In this document: positions 24,701 to 35,800 of the stretch, in pieces | How the letters are laid out: each line of letters starts with the position of its first letter | How positions within the stretch are numbered: position 1 is the stretch's first letter | NCBI GenBank assembly: GCA_949358305.1 | Contig: OX442318.1 | Coordinates: 11,516,517 to 11,580,516, forward strand | DNA: 64,000 nucleotides | Reading direction: 5' to 3' | Source: Strigamia acuminata | Taxonomy: Eukaryota > Arthropoda > Chilopoda > Geophilomorpha > Linotaeniidae | The notes under the pieces: generated by a model | The model's database searches: none | What the model was told of the DNA's origin: nothing | Seen by the model: only the letters and a program-made list of their open reading frames with translations | Program-made: the position numbers and the translations under genes

Positions 24701-25299
24701 TCTTAAAAATAATTAAATAAAAATTTTTTAAAAATTCAATTACCATCATCAATAATGCAAACAGTAACACCATCACCTGTAATGTTATGCTTCCAAACTC
24801 CAGATATATTCATATCCAATCCATTCAGTTTGTGATTATGCTGAAATAAAGATGGAAGAAAGAAAGAAAAAAATTCAAACTTCCAATAATTAATTTCCTA
24901 AACGAATTAAATACTCACCAAATGCCACTGACTGGGATAAAGTGGATCCAAAATGACTTGTTTAACTTCCCTCTTGCTCCTAATTCTCACAACTTGCTCC
25001 TCAAACCACTCAACATGCGCATTATTCGAGAATTCATCTCGAATAAATCGCCTCAAATGCTTCAATTTTCTCCTTGATTTTGGTAATGCGAAAGTAAATA
25101 GAAAATGTTTATGCAACGCTCCAATTTGGCCTTGGTTTGCAGCACCCACTAGCAGGGCTAGACGACTTGCCAAATCATCGAGCGAGTAATTACATTGATG
25201 ACAACTTAGTTTAACGGCCCATTTCATGCTATCGGATGGAAATGCGCCGTTTCCACACACGAATAACAACGAAAGCAAGCAGTAAAGCAACTCAACCAT
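18748..25299 (-). CDS. PCSK7: Proprotein convertase PC7-type (PCSK7)
   Basis: Subtilisin-family serine endoprotease that cleaves secretory precursors after basic residues. Ten exons (minus order): 24919-25299, 24744-24840, 22939-23037, 21452-21638, 20790-20983, 20462-20730, 20221-20404, 19844-20000, 19471-19565, 18748-18860; together 1,776 nt, 591 residues, all phases consistent. Signal peptide 1-18; prodomain ending RSKR (107-110); catalytic Asp158, His197 (HGTRCAG), oxyanion Asn297, Ser374 (HSGTSAAAP); P domain with TVRCWGE and a final LILHGTW strand. [15 protein letters not shown] and SWRDVQ match PC7 rather than furin or PC2. Intron 5 needs a GC donor (G|GCAAGT). The exon 7 donor has two in-phase options. 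No transmembrane segment or cytoplasmic tail follows the P domain, unlike vertebrate PC7; either this form is secreted or a tail exon was missed. Confidence 0.93.
18912..19442. mobile_element. pogo/Tc1-like MITE with internally amplified satellite
   Basis: TA-flanked, with left end CATCGAACCTCATAACGA and right end, reverse-complemented, CAGTCGAGCCTCGTTATAAC. Between them about ten units built from CGATATAACGAATTTTTTG and TTATAACGAACCG fill 18935-19325. The units derive from the element's own subterminal sequence. It lies in the last PCSK7 intron. Confidence 0.8.
21043..21175. repeat. Dispersed repeat, copy 2 (partner at 2215-2330)
   Basis: In the PCSK7 intron between exons 4 and 5. Shares CTGGTGTAGTGGCAC and neighbouring blocks with 2215-2330. 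Confidence 0.6.
22078..22398 (+). pseudogene. MULE transposase C-terminal remnant with SWIM zinc finger
   Basis: The frame ends with [19 protein letters not shown], then [37 protein letters not shown] and a stop. CxC...CxH is the SWIM zinc-finger pattern. The following PP-AK-VPIG-KRGRP tail is typical of arthropod Mutator-like transposases. The DDE catalytic domain is absent upstream, so this is a dead fragment lying antisense in the intron between PCSK7 exons 3 and 4. It is not an exon of the convertase. Confidence 0.75.
22715..22918 (+). mobile_element. 5S-rRNA-headed SINE, copy 2
   Basis: Reads ATCACCTGTT, TTTAAGCAATATTGGG, AAGTACTTGGAT in the head, matching the 5S-like head of the copy at 13790-14080 with a short deletion, then GCAAGAACATCTGCCAC, CTCTCAGTGCAAATGCAAGG and CCACAGAC in the body. 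It ends about 20 bp from the donor of PCSK7 exon 3. Confidence 0.65.
23038..24743. other. PCSK7 intron 2 contents
   Basis: No exon is supported. A hairpin CGGAATATTT/AAATATTCCG lies at 24179-24209. A degenerate tandem array of about 17-bp GTTTAAGTGTCGCCC-like units spans roughly 24470-24665. The GC-richer block at 23870-24470 looks like an old transposon but has no recognised ends. Confidence 0.45.
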
Positions 25300-25399
25300 T
25301 TCCCCCTTTTCAGATAAAACTAAGACATTTTTCCCTATCCAGCCGAGTCATAAAAATAAGTAACAATTGGTCCAACTCGTCTTAAGTTTCATTTTCTAA

Positions 25400-25407
25400 T
25401 GACGTCA
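25400..25407. promoter_or_regulatory. CRE/ATF palindrome upstream of PCSK7
   Basis: TGACGTCA, the perfect consensus for CREB/ATF bZIP factors, about 100 bp before the PCSK7 start codon and just before the transposon boundary at 25487. Position suits a proximal promoter element; function is inferred. Confidence 0.4.
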
Positions 25408-25489
25408 GCGAATTTGAAATGTGAAACGTTATTACAACGGCATTTCATTTGATTGCAGCAAAACCGCGGGCTTTCCTTTTGGGACCTTA

Positions 25490-26242
25490 GGGGCCGTCCA
25501 TAAATTACGTAACGCAAATTTTTGGATTTTAGACCTCCTCCCCCCTGTAACAAACCCTCCCTAAAAAATTCCGTTGGAAAACTGACCACCCCCACCCCCC
25601 CCCCCCCCCCTCCTAAATTTTGATATCTAATACAAATTCAGTAATTTTCGATTTCAATTTTCAAATTTACAATTTACGAAACAAAATAATAATAAATTAA
25701 ACCTTCCCATAGCCATGGTGTTTACTACACATGTGCAGCCATATGGTCGGTCATTTCTGCCTTTTTTAAAAAAATCCTTCTGCACATGTGCACAATCATT
25801 TTTCCTCGATCATTTTTCCTGGTAAAAGCACATGTTTTAGGACTAATTTTAGTACGCCACCTAGTGCAAACAGATGGCAAAGTGGTGTACGACTCTCCCA
25901 TTAAGGGTGTTTTATGTTATAAATATTAAATTATCTTAATAATAATTGAAAAACTATTTGTAATTAGAAATTATAAAATAAGAAAAAAAGTTTTTGACGA
26001 ATAAAAGTTAACCTCATTAATTAATTTTCAGGAAAAAAAGAATTACAGTGATTTTTCCACTTCTGTAATTTTTTTGACCCACCATGGCTATGGGAAGGTT
26101 AAAGCAATTAAAATAAAATTTTCAATTTTTCAAAAATGTTACATAACATGATTGAAAAACCCCCTCCCCTGTCGTAACAACCTGTAACAAAGTTTGAAAC
26201 CCCCCCCCCCCCTAAGGCGTTACGTAATTTATGGATGGCCCC
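25490..26242. mobile_element. PIF/Harbinger-like MITE (GGGGCCGTCCATAAATTACG family)
   Basis: Inverted ends GGGGCCGTCCATAAATTACG / reverse complement, flanked by TTA (25487-25489 and 26243-26245), a 3-bp target typical of PIF/Harbinger. Long C-runs lie near both ends. The interior carries the TTAA-flanked element at 25701-26098. It lies between the PCSK7 promoter and the 3' end of NPL. Confidence 0.75.
25701..26098. mobile_element. TTAA-flanked MITE (piggyBac-like), copy 2
   Basis: Shares CCTTCCCATAGCCATGG ends and most of its interior with 17690-18095 and is flanked by TTAA (25697-25700, 26099-26102), allowing for one extra A at the left end. Nested inside the Harbinger-like MITE. Confidence 0.65.
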
Positions 26243-26306
26243 TTATTGCTTCATCTAATATACGCAAGACAATTTTCTAACACATGTATATTATTTGTAC
26301 ATTAAA

Positions 26307-26497
26307 TACAGTCAAAACTCTTTATAACGAATCGCGATATAACGAATTATCGATATAACGAATACCTAAAAATGGCTGGTTTGGTTGGCGGGCCATAGAA
26401 CACCATGTTAAAAAATTTTAATATAACGAACTTTCGTTATAACAAACCTATTACTCGGGTTCCTTGCGATTCGTTATAACGAGACTCAACCGTCTAA
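26307..26497. mobile_element. pogo/Tc1-like MITE, short copy
   Basis: Starts TACAGTCAAAACTCTTTATA, contains CGATATAACGAAT units and ends GTTATAACGAGACTCAACCG. It is the unexpanded relative of 18912-19442, with two or three internal units only. Confidence 0.7.
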
Positions 26498-26874
26498 CAA
26501 ATTCCTCGTTATAATAAATTTTTCATTTCATCTCCTACAGATGCTGTGAGATTTTGGGGCCCCTGAGACCCTGACCAAATATGTATCTAATTTACCATAA
26601 AAAATAAAGTTTTGGGGCCCTAGGAGACTTGACTTTGATGATTTCATGCCCTGGATGAGTCCATCTATTGTTGAAAATAGAACCTAAGGAAACCATCACA
26701 TATTTTATTTGAAAATATTTTCTTTCAGCTAAACCAATTTTCATTTATCTCTCCAGTTTTTCCATTAAAAATTAAGAAATTGATCACCAAACGGATGAAA
26801 TTTTAAATTCCCGCTTGAAGTATAATTTTCATTATTTCACCGGAGTGGACTACCAATGGCTACTAATCCACTAT

Positions 26875-26880
26875 ATTTTA
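26875..26880 (-). terminator. Polyadenylation signal overlapping the NPL stop codon
   Basis: AATAAA on the minus strand overlaps the TAA stop of NPL (CAATAAAA). An additional downstream signal may be used. Confidence 0.35.
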
Positions 26881-29800
26881 TTGATTATAAACTTTGTACC
26901 CCAAAGCCTGTAAATCTTTGGCTAAGCCTTGCTTAGTTTCGAGGCTGATGGGGCGTAATGGACTTCGAGGTGGTCCGATTGGGAACGGTGTCAACATATC
27001 TATAACGGCCTTTAATCCTGCAAATCCTGCTTCTATAAACAAATAAAAATATATATAACAGTTTACACTATTCCCACCTCAATTTCAGACTGTCTTAAGC
27101 AAATCTATTCAACGAAAAATACTCACTGTATTTCCCTATGGTAGCAACCACAAGACTTAAATGTGCCTGAACGTATAAAATTATTAGTAAAAACCGTTAA
27201 AGAACCTTTTCCCATAGCAAAACTACCTGTTCTTTTGCAAAACCATCCATATCCTTCTTGTTGAAACTTTCCAAAAGCCTATTAGCCGCTAAACCCGTAA
27301 AGTTATACGAAGCGCCGACAACCGCTTTGCTTCCCGCTATAAGCGCTGGACCCAACAACTTCAGAAAAGATAATAAAACTTGTGTTACAATTACTGTACG
27401 CATTAATGCTGCTTCGTTCACATGCATTGCAGGCCCTTCAGGAATCCCTGTGCTGATTTCGTGGCCAGAAATGACTAATGCGTCAATAGTTGGAACAGTG
27501 TTGAAAGTAAGTATGCACACTTGTGTTCACGCTAGACGCAACGCAGGAAAACTGACGCAACGCAAGCTGCTTGCGTCCAAAAATTCTTGACGTTGACGCC
27601 AACGTCTGTCATTGGCCAACGTGTGCAAACTTTCCAAGCGAAGCAAAAAAGTAGACTTCAAGTCTCTCTGAAATTTCTCGTGCGAAAGGGTTGCCACACG
27701 AACTTTCACGTGCGAAATTGTCGTGTTCGCATCAATTCGAACGCAATTTCGCAACAATGTAAACGAGCCTCTACAGTGAACAGACTCTGCGTTGCGTTTG
27801 ACTAATTTTTCCTTGTGTTGCATTGCGTCGCCCATAGTGTGAACACAAGTGAACCTTAGCTTAAGCTGATGCAGCAACGCATGCATGTGAACTTAGCTTT
27901 ATAATCTCTTATTACAAACCTCGTCATAACCCTGCAATACATGAAATCGAGCATTCTGCATCGAATAAGCGATTGCAGACTGCTGGATATCGATAGACGT
28001 GTACTTCGCGCCAACTAAAGTCGGTATTGCTGCAGCCCCTTTCGAAAGGAACTCGGGAATGTTTACTGAAATATTGTTAATACTCATTAATTTATTGGTT
28101 TATTTAATTAGTTTTAATTTCACCGTTAACTTGGGTGATATCCGGAAAATGGTAATAATAAAATGGCAACTTCGGTGCCGCCGAAGCCACGTCTTTGCAG
28201 TAATCAACCAGTTCATCTTAAACAAAACAAAAAATGTACTTTTCTACCGAGAATATTATATGCTTGTATATCTTTACCGACTGAGTTAGGCTTAAAGAAA
28301 AGTGGTGGGAAAGTTGCAACAGCGTGTGCACTTATGGATTGTGCATGGGCAGCCTACGGAAAAGCAATTTAATACAAAATAAATAAATCTTTTATTTATT
28401 CTTACCAATTCTTGGCTGTCTTTTAAATTGCATCCACCAACTTGAATTATAACCACCTTCAATCTGTAAAAATAGATTTTTTTTTTAATTCGTATATTCT
28501 GTGCCAAAAAAGGACAGGATTGGCACTTAAAAATGCATTTGTCTAGTAAAATATCCACAAAATCCATTTATATGCTAAACAATGCTTTCTTTTAGAAAGG
28601 GGCTCAATTTAATGCATTGTGTATATAGTAAGTCACAATTTTATAATGATGACTTCGATGAACTCACCCGGCAGGAACACCAACTCTAACCCATTCTTCG
28701 GCAACCTTCTTTCTTTCAGCCACAGTGAAAGATGGTCCCTCGCCAGTGGTGCCATTAACTGAGAAAAAAGAAAGTCACCAAAACTTAATTCATAACCCGT
28801 CGACAACAAAAATAGTAATTTACCATATACGCCTAATACGCCAATGGAGACCAAATGCTTCGCATATTCACCAATGACAGCTGGATTTAAATCACTAAAA
28901 ATTACCAAAAACCAATAAATAATAAATAAATCACTAAATAACAATAAAAATCACTAAATAACAATAAAAATCACTAAATAACAATAAAAATCACTAAATA
29001 ACAATAAAAATCACAAAATAATAATAAAAATCACAAAATAATAATAAAAATCACTAAATAATAATACAAATCACTAAATAACAATAAAAATCACTAAATA
29101 ACAATAAAAATCACTAAATAATAATAAAAATCACTAAATAATAATAAAAAATCACTAAATAATAATAAAAATCACTAAATAATAATAAAAATCATTAAAT
29201 AATAATAAAAATCACTAAATAATAATAAAAATCACTAAATAATAATACAAATCACTAAATAACAATAAAAATCACTAAATAACAATAAAAATCACAAAAT
29301 AATAATAAAAATCACAAAATAATAATAAAAATCACTAAATAATAATACAAATCACTAAATAACAATAAAAATCACAAAATAATAATAAAAATCACAAAAT
29401 AATAATACAAATCACTAAATAATAATACAAATCACTAAATAATAATAAAAATCACTAAATAATAATAAACATCACTAAATAACAATAAAAATCACTAAAT
29501 AACAATTGTCACGGTCCGGTGTTCACGCGTACGAGTAGTACGCATTGTTTCCCCCGTGTTGTGTTTCTAATAAACCCTAATTGTGTTCCTACCTTGTATT
29601 GTTTACATTCTGTCTTACGTTTAGCCGAATTCTCCTCATTTTTCCCTCATTTCTTCCTTTCTTATCCCTTACTCATTCCTAACTTTCTCCTCTTTCTCTC
29701 ACTTCTCTCTTATCTCTTCCTAGTTTTTCTATTTCTGTTTATTGTTTTGATGCGAACTCATTTGCATTTCTATTCTGGTCAGTACGCGTCGACGTTAGTC

Positions 29801-32800
29801 ATACACTTAGTATGCACCGACTGTACTGATTGGCTCTTGACTCTTCCGTGATTGGTTGAGCTTGGATGAGTCCAAGTTTACCTTTCACCCTATTTTTCCC
29901 TTTTTTCCTCAGTTAAGCTCTGTATCCCGAACGCGTAGGAGCTCTTTGGAGCCAGTGCTCATGGCAGAGTCTTAGCTCACTTTTCAAAGCTCACTCGTTG
30001 CTTTGTTTTCACCTAGTAGTTCTGAGACATGACTCTAGGCTTTCACCTCATCTTTATCGGTGTTAATTCACAGTTTTATCCACTTGAACCTGTTGTTTTT
30101 CCGCTTCTCTTCGTATCGTTTTAAGCGCCGTGACGCGTCGCTATTTGGGCAGGATAAGTTTGTTTGGCTTTCAAACTGAAATCTTTGTGTCTATTTATTT
30201 CATGCATCCGGCGCGTAGCTTAGTTTCGCCGCTCACAACGAGCTTTAGCTTAATTAAGCATTAGTTTGGGGTTTAGTTTAGATTTGAGTGACCGTGCAGG
30301 CCAGTTACGCACGCGTTAGCACCCATTTCGCGCTTCACTTCGACAGCGAGGCGGACGCTTGTGAGTCGGGACGTTACGTGTTTCGTTTAACTTCGTGTGA
30401 TCTTGTGATCTGCACGATACGTTGCGGGACGCGCGTTGGGTCTTGACTCTGGTGACCGCTAAGCAAATTCTGTCCCCCCATTTTAGTAGCTCGGAATACC
30501 CGGCCAAAATAAATATTCGTGTAAAGATCGGGATCTGGAGTGTGTGCTACCGACATAAGGCGTGCACTCACGGCTGGGCAGGTCTCGAGGACCAGGCTCC
30601 CAAGATTTTCTGTATCGCGGCGTCTTTCAAACGCGTCCCAAACCGCTCGGGAAACGCGATTCATTACACGTGGTGCCGAAACCCGGGAGTATTCCGAGTT
30701 TTTCTAATTGCTGCCCATATAAACTGCTTTTGCGGTGGGTGCGGCAATTATCTTTGGAAAAATTAAGGTTTAAGTGGCGTTGTTATTCGCTACTTTTTAA
30801 GCAGTAAGATCATTCATTTGAGTCACTGCTATAGTTTCTGTCTATCATGGCGGAAGGAGGTCATCTTGGTGATGACTCTACAAGTGTGTGGCCCGACTGG
30901 TTGCGTCGGGCGGGTGAGCGGCTTTACGAACGTACGCCGCGCCCGTCTGACTCGCAGCCAAGGCCCAAGTCCGTGCATGGCGTTCCCTTGGCAGGGGATG
31001 GTCGGCCGCCATCCTACTCGCAAATACACGAGGGTGCTGCAATTGCAGAGATGGGGGCCTCCACAACAGATGGCTCCTATCGCCCCGACACCTCCTCGTC
31101 TGTGCATGAGTCTCGAGTGGATTTTTCAGCGTCAGCGGTGTTGACTCCCCCGGTGCGAAGAAACCCCACCGCTCCTCCGGGATCTAGTCCGGAGGGTAAT
31201 GCTGCTAGGGAGGAAGTCCAACGTGAACCAGATTGGTTGCGTTGTTTACAGCGGGCCGAGCTGGCGCTGAATGAACGCGTTGTTCGAACAATGGAACAAT
31301 TTAGTCATAATATCGACTGCAGATTGGTACATTGGAGGAATGAGACTCTAGGGGGGATGAGGGATGTAGTTAGGGAGGAAATTGTGGCTTTAACCGTGCA
31401 GCCCGTGGAGGGGGTTATTCCACCTGTTCAGCAGAGACCTCATGACACTCTGCCTGGCGACGGGCCTCCTCCTGGGCAGGATGAGGGGCCGAGACCGGTC
31501 CGCTCACGTATCCTGACGCCAAGTGAATTTGACAGACAAGGTTTAGCAGGAGAAGGGGGAGCGCCGGAGAATATAAACCCCCCGCTACCCCCGCGAGAGA
31601 GGCCATCGAACGTGACAGCCCAAGCGGGCTCGCAAAGATACGCTCCGTCGGAGTATGCCAACAGTGAGGTTATGAGGGACATAATTCGTTCCAAATCCTC
31701 GGCTGTCAGCCTTCCTTCGACGGCAAGTGTTGATCGGGCAGCTGCTGCGCGCGGAAATTCAGTCAATTCGCGTCTCCGGCAGCGGACTTATCCGCCCATA
31801 CCGGCCCCGCCGCCGCAGTATGATTTGTCGCATGTGAAATCGGAGAGTGTGCCGAAGTTTGATGAGACGGACCTATCTTATAATGCTGTTGAGCGATTCC
31901 TGGCAAAACTGCGTGCACATTTTGTTATGTCACGCGTGTCGGAGGAGGCGTACATCGACTTGTTTATTCCTTTGGCCTTGGGTGGGAAACCACTAAATTG
32001 GTTCCTGCGTTTGCGTCATAAACCTAAAACATGGAGTGAATTTGTCGTGCGCTTCCGCAAGGTGTATTCCCTGTCTGAGGCTGACGCGGCAGTCTTCTTA
32101 CAAGATGCGTGTCAGGAAGTTGGAGAGGATACGGCAGAGTTTCTGTGTGAAATGAGTCGTTACCTTGAATTGACAGGTGTGCTAGGGGATCGGCAGCAGT
32201 GGAACTTGGCTCAGCATTGGCTGCAGCCGCAGATCACCGATACGATGGTCCGGTATGGCGTACATTCCATGTCGCGAGCGATAGATCTGGGTCAGGTGGC
32301 GGATCGTGAGTTGAAGATGCGTGCCCTTCAACACCGTAGATTTGACGAAAAAGGGGTTCGAAAAGGCCTAGTTCCCGCTCCCGAACCCAAACCTAGGAAA
32401 GCTAGGGTTGGGGAGACTAGGAAAGTGGAACCGGCTAAGGCAGAGAAACCTCCTGCCCGCCTCCAATTTGATAAACGAAAATTGGTCGCGTTGGCCGAGG
32501 TTTTGGGCTATCCGATGGCGGATGGTGACGCGCAGAGTGTCGTCGGGCAGTCCCTGAGGAGTGAACCTCCGGCGCCGACACGGGTAATCAGTGCCCCTGC
32601 AAAGGCCCCGGAAGCAAAGGTTCCTCCGGGTGTCGCGGTGGCATTGTGTGGCCATTCCGCTCATTCTTTTGCCAACACGACAAGCCCTCCCAATTTAGTG
32701 TTACCACCCGGAGCTGAGTGGGTGCGAAATCGCAAGGATCGTTGGTATATGCGTGATATAGAAAAACGCATTGCTTTATGTCCCCATTGCTTCAAGCCCT

Positions 32801-35800
32801 GGCAGTTTCCGGGAAACGACCTGGGTCCGTCGACCAACCCGTCCGAGAAGGCGGCGGACCCGAAACGCAAGTAAATCGGTCGTTGGCTGCTTCTACAGGT
32901 GGCCCAAGTGATTGGATCGAGCCACCGAAACCAGCAGAAGTTGATGCTACTGTCGTGGCTGGTGCCCCTCCAAAAATGACAAATTTTATCATGTTGTCGC
33001 CACCCGAGTTCTTGGCTTCTAAAGAACCGAAGCTGATAATCGGGTTGCAGGACCGTTGTCGCCGCGATGCGCCCTTCGTTAAGATAGCTTGGGTGAACAT
33101 CGAGTTTATAGCCCTAATGGATAGCGGAGCGCAGACATGTATAATGACTATGCCGCTGTTCAAGAGGCTTTCCAAGGAAATTGGAGTGGAGATGGTTCCG
33201 ATGGACGAGACAATTCGGACCGCGTCAAATCAAATTGAACGCGTCATTGGTTGTGTGCAGATTGCCGTCCGAGCCCCCTTGGCGGTAGTTTGCTTTACTT
33301 GTCTCATCATTGCTCAGGGGTCGCAAGAACTCCTCCTGGGATTGGACTTTTGTAAGGCCGTTGGTTTATGCGTAGATCACGGCAATAACTATTGGTTTCT
33401 CCTGGGAGATGGAACGCGTCACCCCTTCCTGAATGAGGAGCAAGCCCGAGCCTCCGATCCAGTGGTCCTTTTCCCTCTGACCAAGGAACAACCCTCGTTG
33501 CCAGAGGGGGTTTGCGTCCGAGGCCCGCCTCTGTACAACTTGCCGGGAATGAGGAATCCGCCGGTTAAATTACCGGAAAATCCAGCGGAACCCATTAGCT
33601 CGGTTAAGCAGGAGGTGAAGCCGGACGAGGACACTCCTCCAGTTGAAAGGGAGGAGCCCGTGGCTAAGCCGCCGATTGGTGATGTGAACTGCGTTTTCCT
33701 GAGCAAGCGTGAATTTGAAGAAGAGTTGTTTGAGCCTCCGTATTCGGACAATCCCCACATTGTGAAGGTTGTTTTGGCTCGGAGGAACCCTGACTCTCAG
33801 CAGTGGACATTCATTTGGTCTCCCAGGAGGCGTGAAAGGGCGCGCAAGAGTATTGTGCGGATAACGCGTAAACCTGGAAAACGGACCATGTGTTTGAGCC
33901 AAATGCGTCGGGCAGTTAAATTGCGCAAGGCGAGGGTGAAGACGGCTACTCGAAGCCCTTCGGTGGCCCTTACGGCTTCTCCTGTGGTGGGGGGCGGCGT
34001 GGGCGACGTGGAGACTCCTCCTACTTTTCCTATAACGGAAGGTGTTGAGAGTACTCCTAGACGGCATGATATTAATTTTGTGCAATATATCCCGAATAGG
34101 GACCCGACCAAACTCACTTGGGTCTACGACCAATTGTGTAATCAGTTGGAGCCCAAACGCATGACTCATCTAATGGATGCGTTGAAACCAGTTGCTCACA
34201 TTTTCCGTGAGGAGCTGGGGCTCTGCAATAATACGCAATTTGAGGTGAATTTGAAGCCCGACTTTAGGCCGATTCATGTGCCGGTACGTCCGGTGAATCC
34301 GGCAAAAAAGGACATTATCGACGCTTACATAGACCAGAAAATGGCACAAGGAGTAATAAGACGCTCCAAAAGTGACTGTGCTGTGGCGCCAGTTGTGGTC
34401 CCGAAGAAGGACGGGCGCTGGCGCTGCGCTATGGACTTTAGGCCGATAAATGCCCAAACCTTGCCCGACGTTTATCCGCTCCCAGATATCGACAACATCT
34501 TTGCATATCTTGGTGGAGCAAAGTGGTTTTCCATAATCGACGGAAGGGAAGCGTTCCATCAAATAGGGGTCCGACCTGGAGATGAACGATATCTCGCGTT
34601 CGTCACCCACAGGGGACTCTATGAGTATACGCGTATGCCCTTCGGTCCAATTAACGGGCCGGCCACCCTGCAGCGCGCCATGAATCTTACACTGGCTGAA
34701 CACCTCTACAAATTCGTCTTTGTCTATATCGACGATATTATTGTCTTTAGCAAGACCTTCGAGGAGCATGTTGTTCACCTGCAAAAGGTGCTCTCGCTCC
34801 TCGATAACGCCGGTTTTACCATGAACGCCGGGAAGACTGAATTGTGTAAGAGGAGCCTTGAGGTTCTTGGCCATATCGTTGAAGAGGGAATTATCCGACC
34901 CAACCCGAAGAAAACGGACGCTATCCAAAAATACCCGGCGCCGACTAACCTCAAGGAGCTGCAACGCTTCAAGGGGATGGTCGGGTATTATGCGTCGTTC
35001 TTCCCCGGTTTTTCCAAGACTTGCGAGGTATTTCGTGTTCTGATGCGAAAGAATGCGCCTTGGGTGTGGAAGCCCGAGCACCAGGCGGCCTTTGAGTATT
35101 TGAAAAACCAGATTTCGTTGTCTACACTTCATAGGAATTTCCCCGATTGGACGAAACCCTATATTCTCCAAACGGACGCCAGTTATTCGGGGCTTGGTGC
35201 CGTCTTGATGCAAATCAACAATGACGGTGTACGCGTTCCCATTGCCTTCGCGTCGAGAGCCTTAAACAAGGCGGAGAAGAATTATATGACAACTGAAATC
35301 GAATGCCTGGCCGCTGTGTGGGCTGTGAAGCGCTTCAGGGCGTATCTCGAGCTAATGGACTTTTACCTCGAGAGTGACCATAAGTCCTTGCTGTGGCTTT
35401 TCACCCAACGAGAGCCCAAGGGTCGATTGGCGCGCTGGATTCTTTCTTTGTCGGAATATCGTTTTACGTTCCTACACTGCAGTGGAACAAAGAATCGAGT
35501 TGCTGACGCGTTGAGCCGCGCCCCTGTCGACCCACCAATCGAGTTGGAAGATGAGGACTGCCCAGCTTTGGACGACACATGTTATTGTGCGTTCTTTGAC
35601 GATTACAGGGATTGGCCTGTGCCAAAGATGGAGGAGTTGGAAGATTTAACGCTTTTTAAACCATCAAATGCTAAAATTGTTCGAGCTGTCACAATGCGTC
35701 GTCAAAAACGCATCTTGCTCGCCAGGTTGGCCGGAGCGGCTCTGGGGTCGGTGGATATTAGTCCGGTGGACAACAACCCTCCAAAAAGGAAGAGGGGACG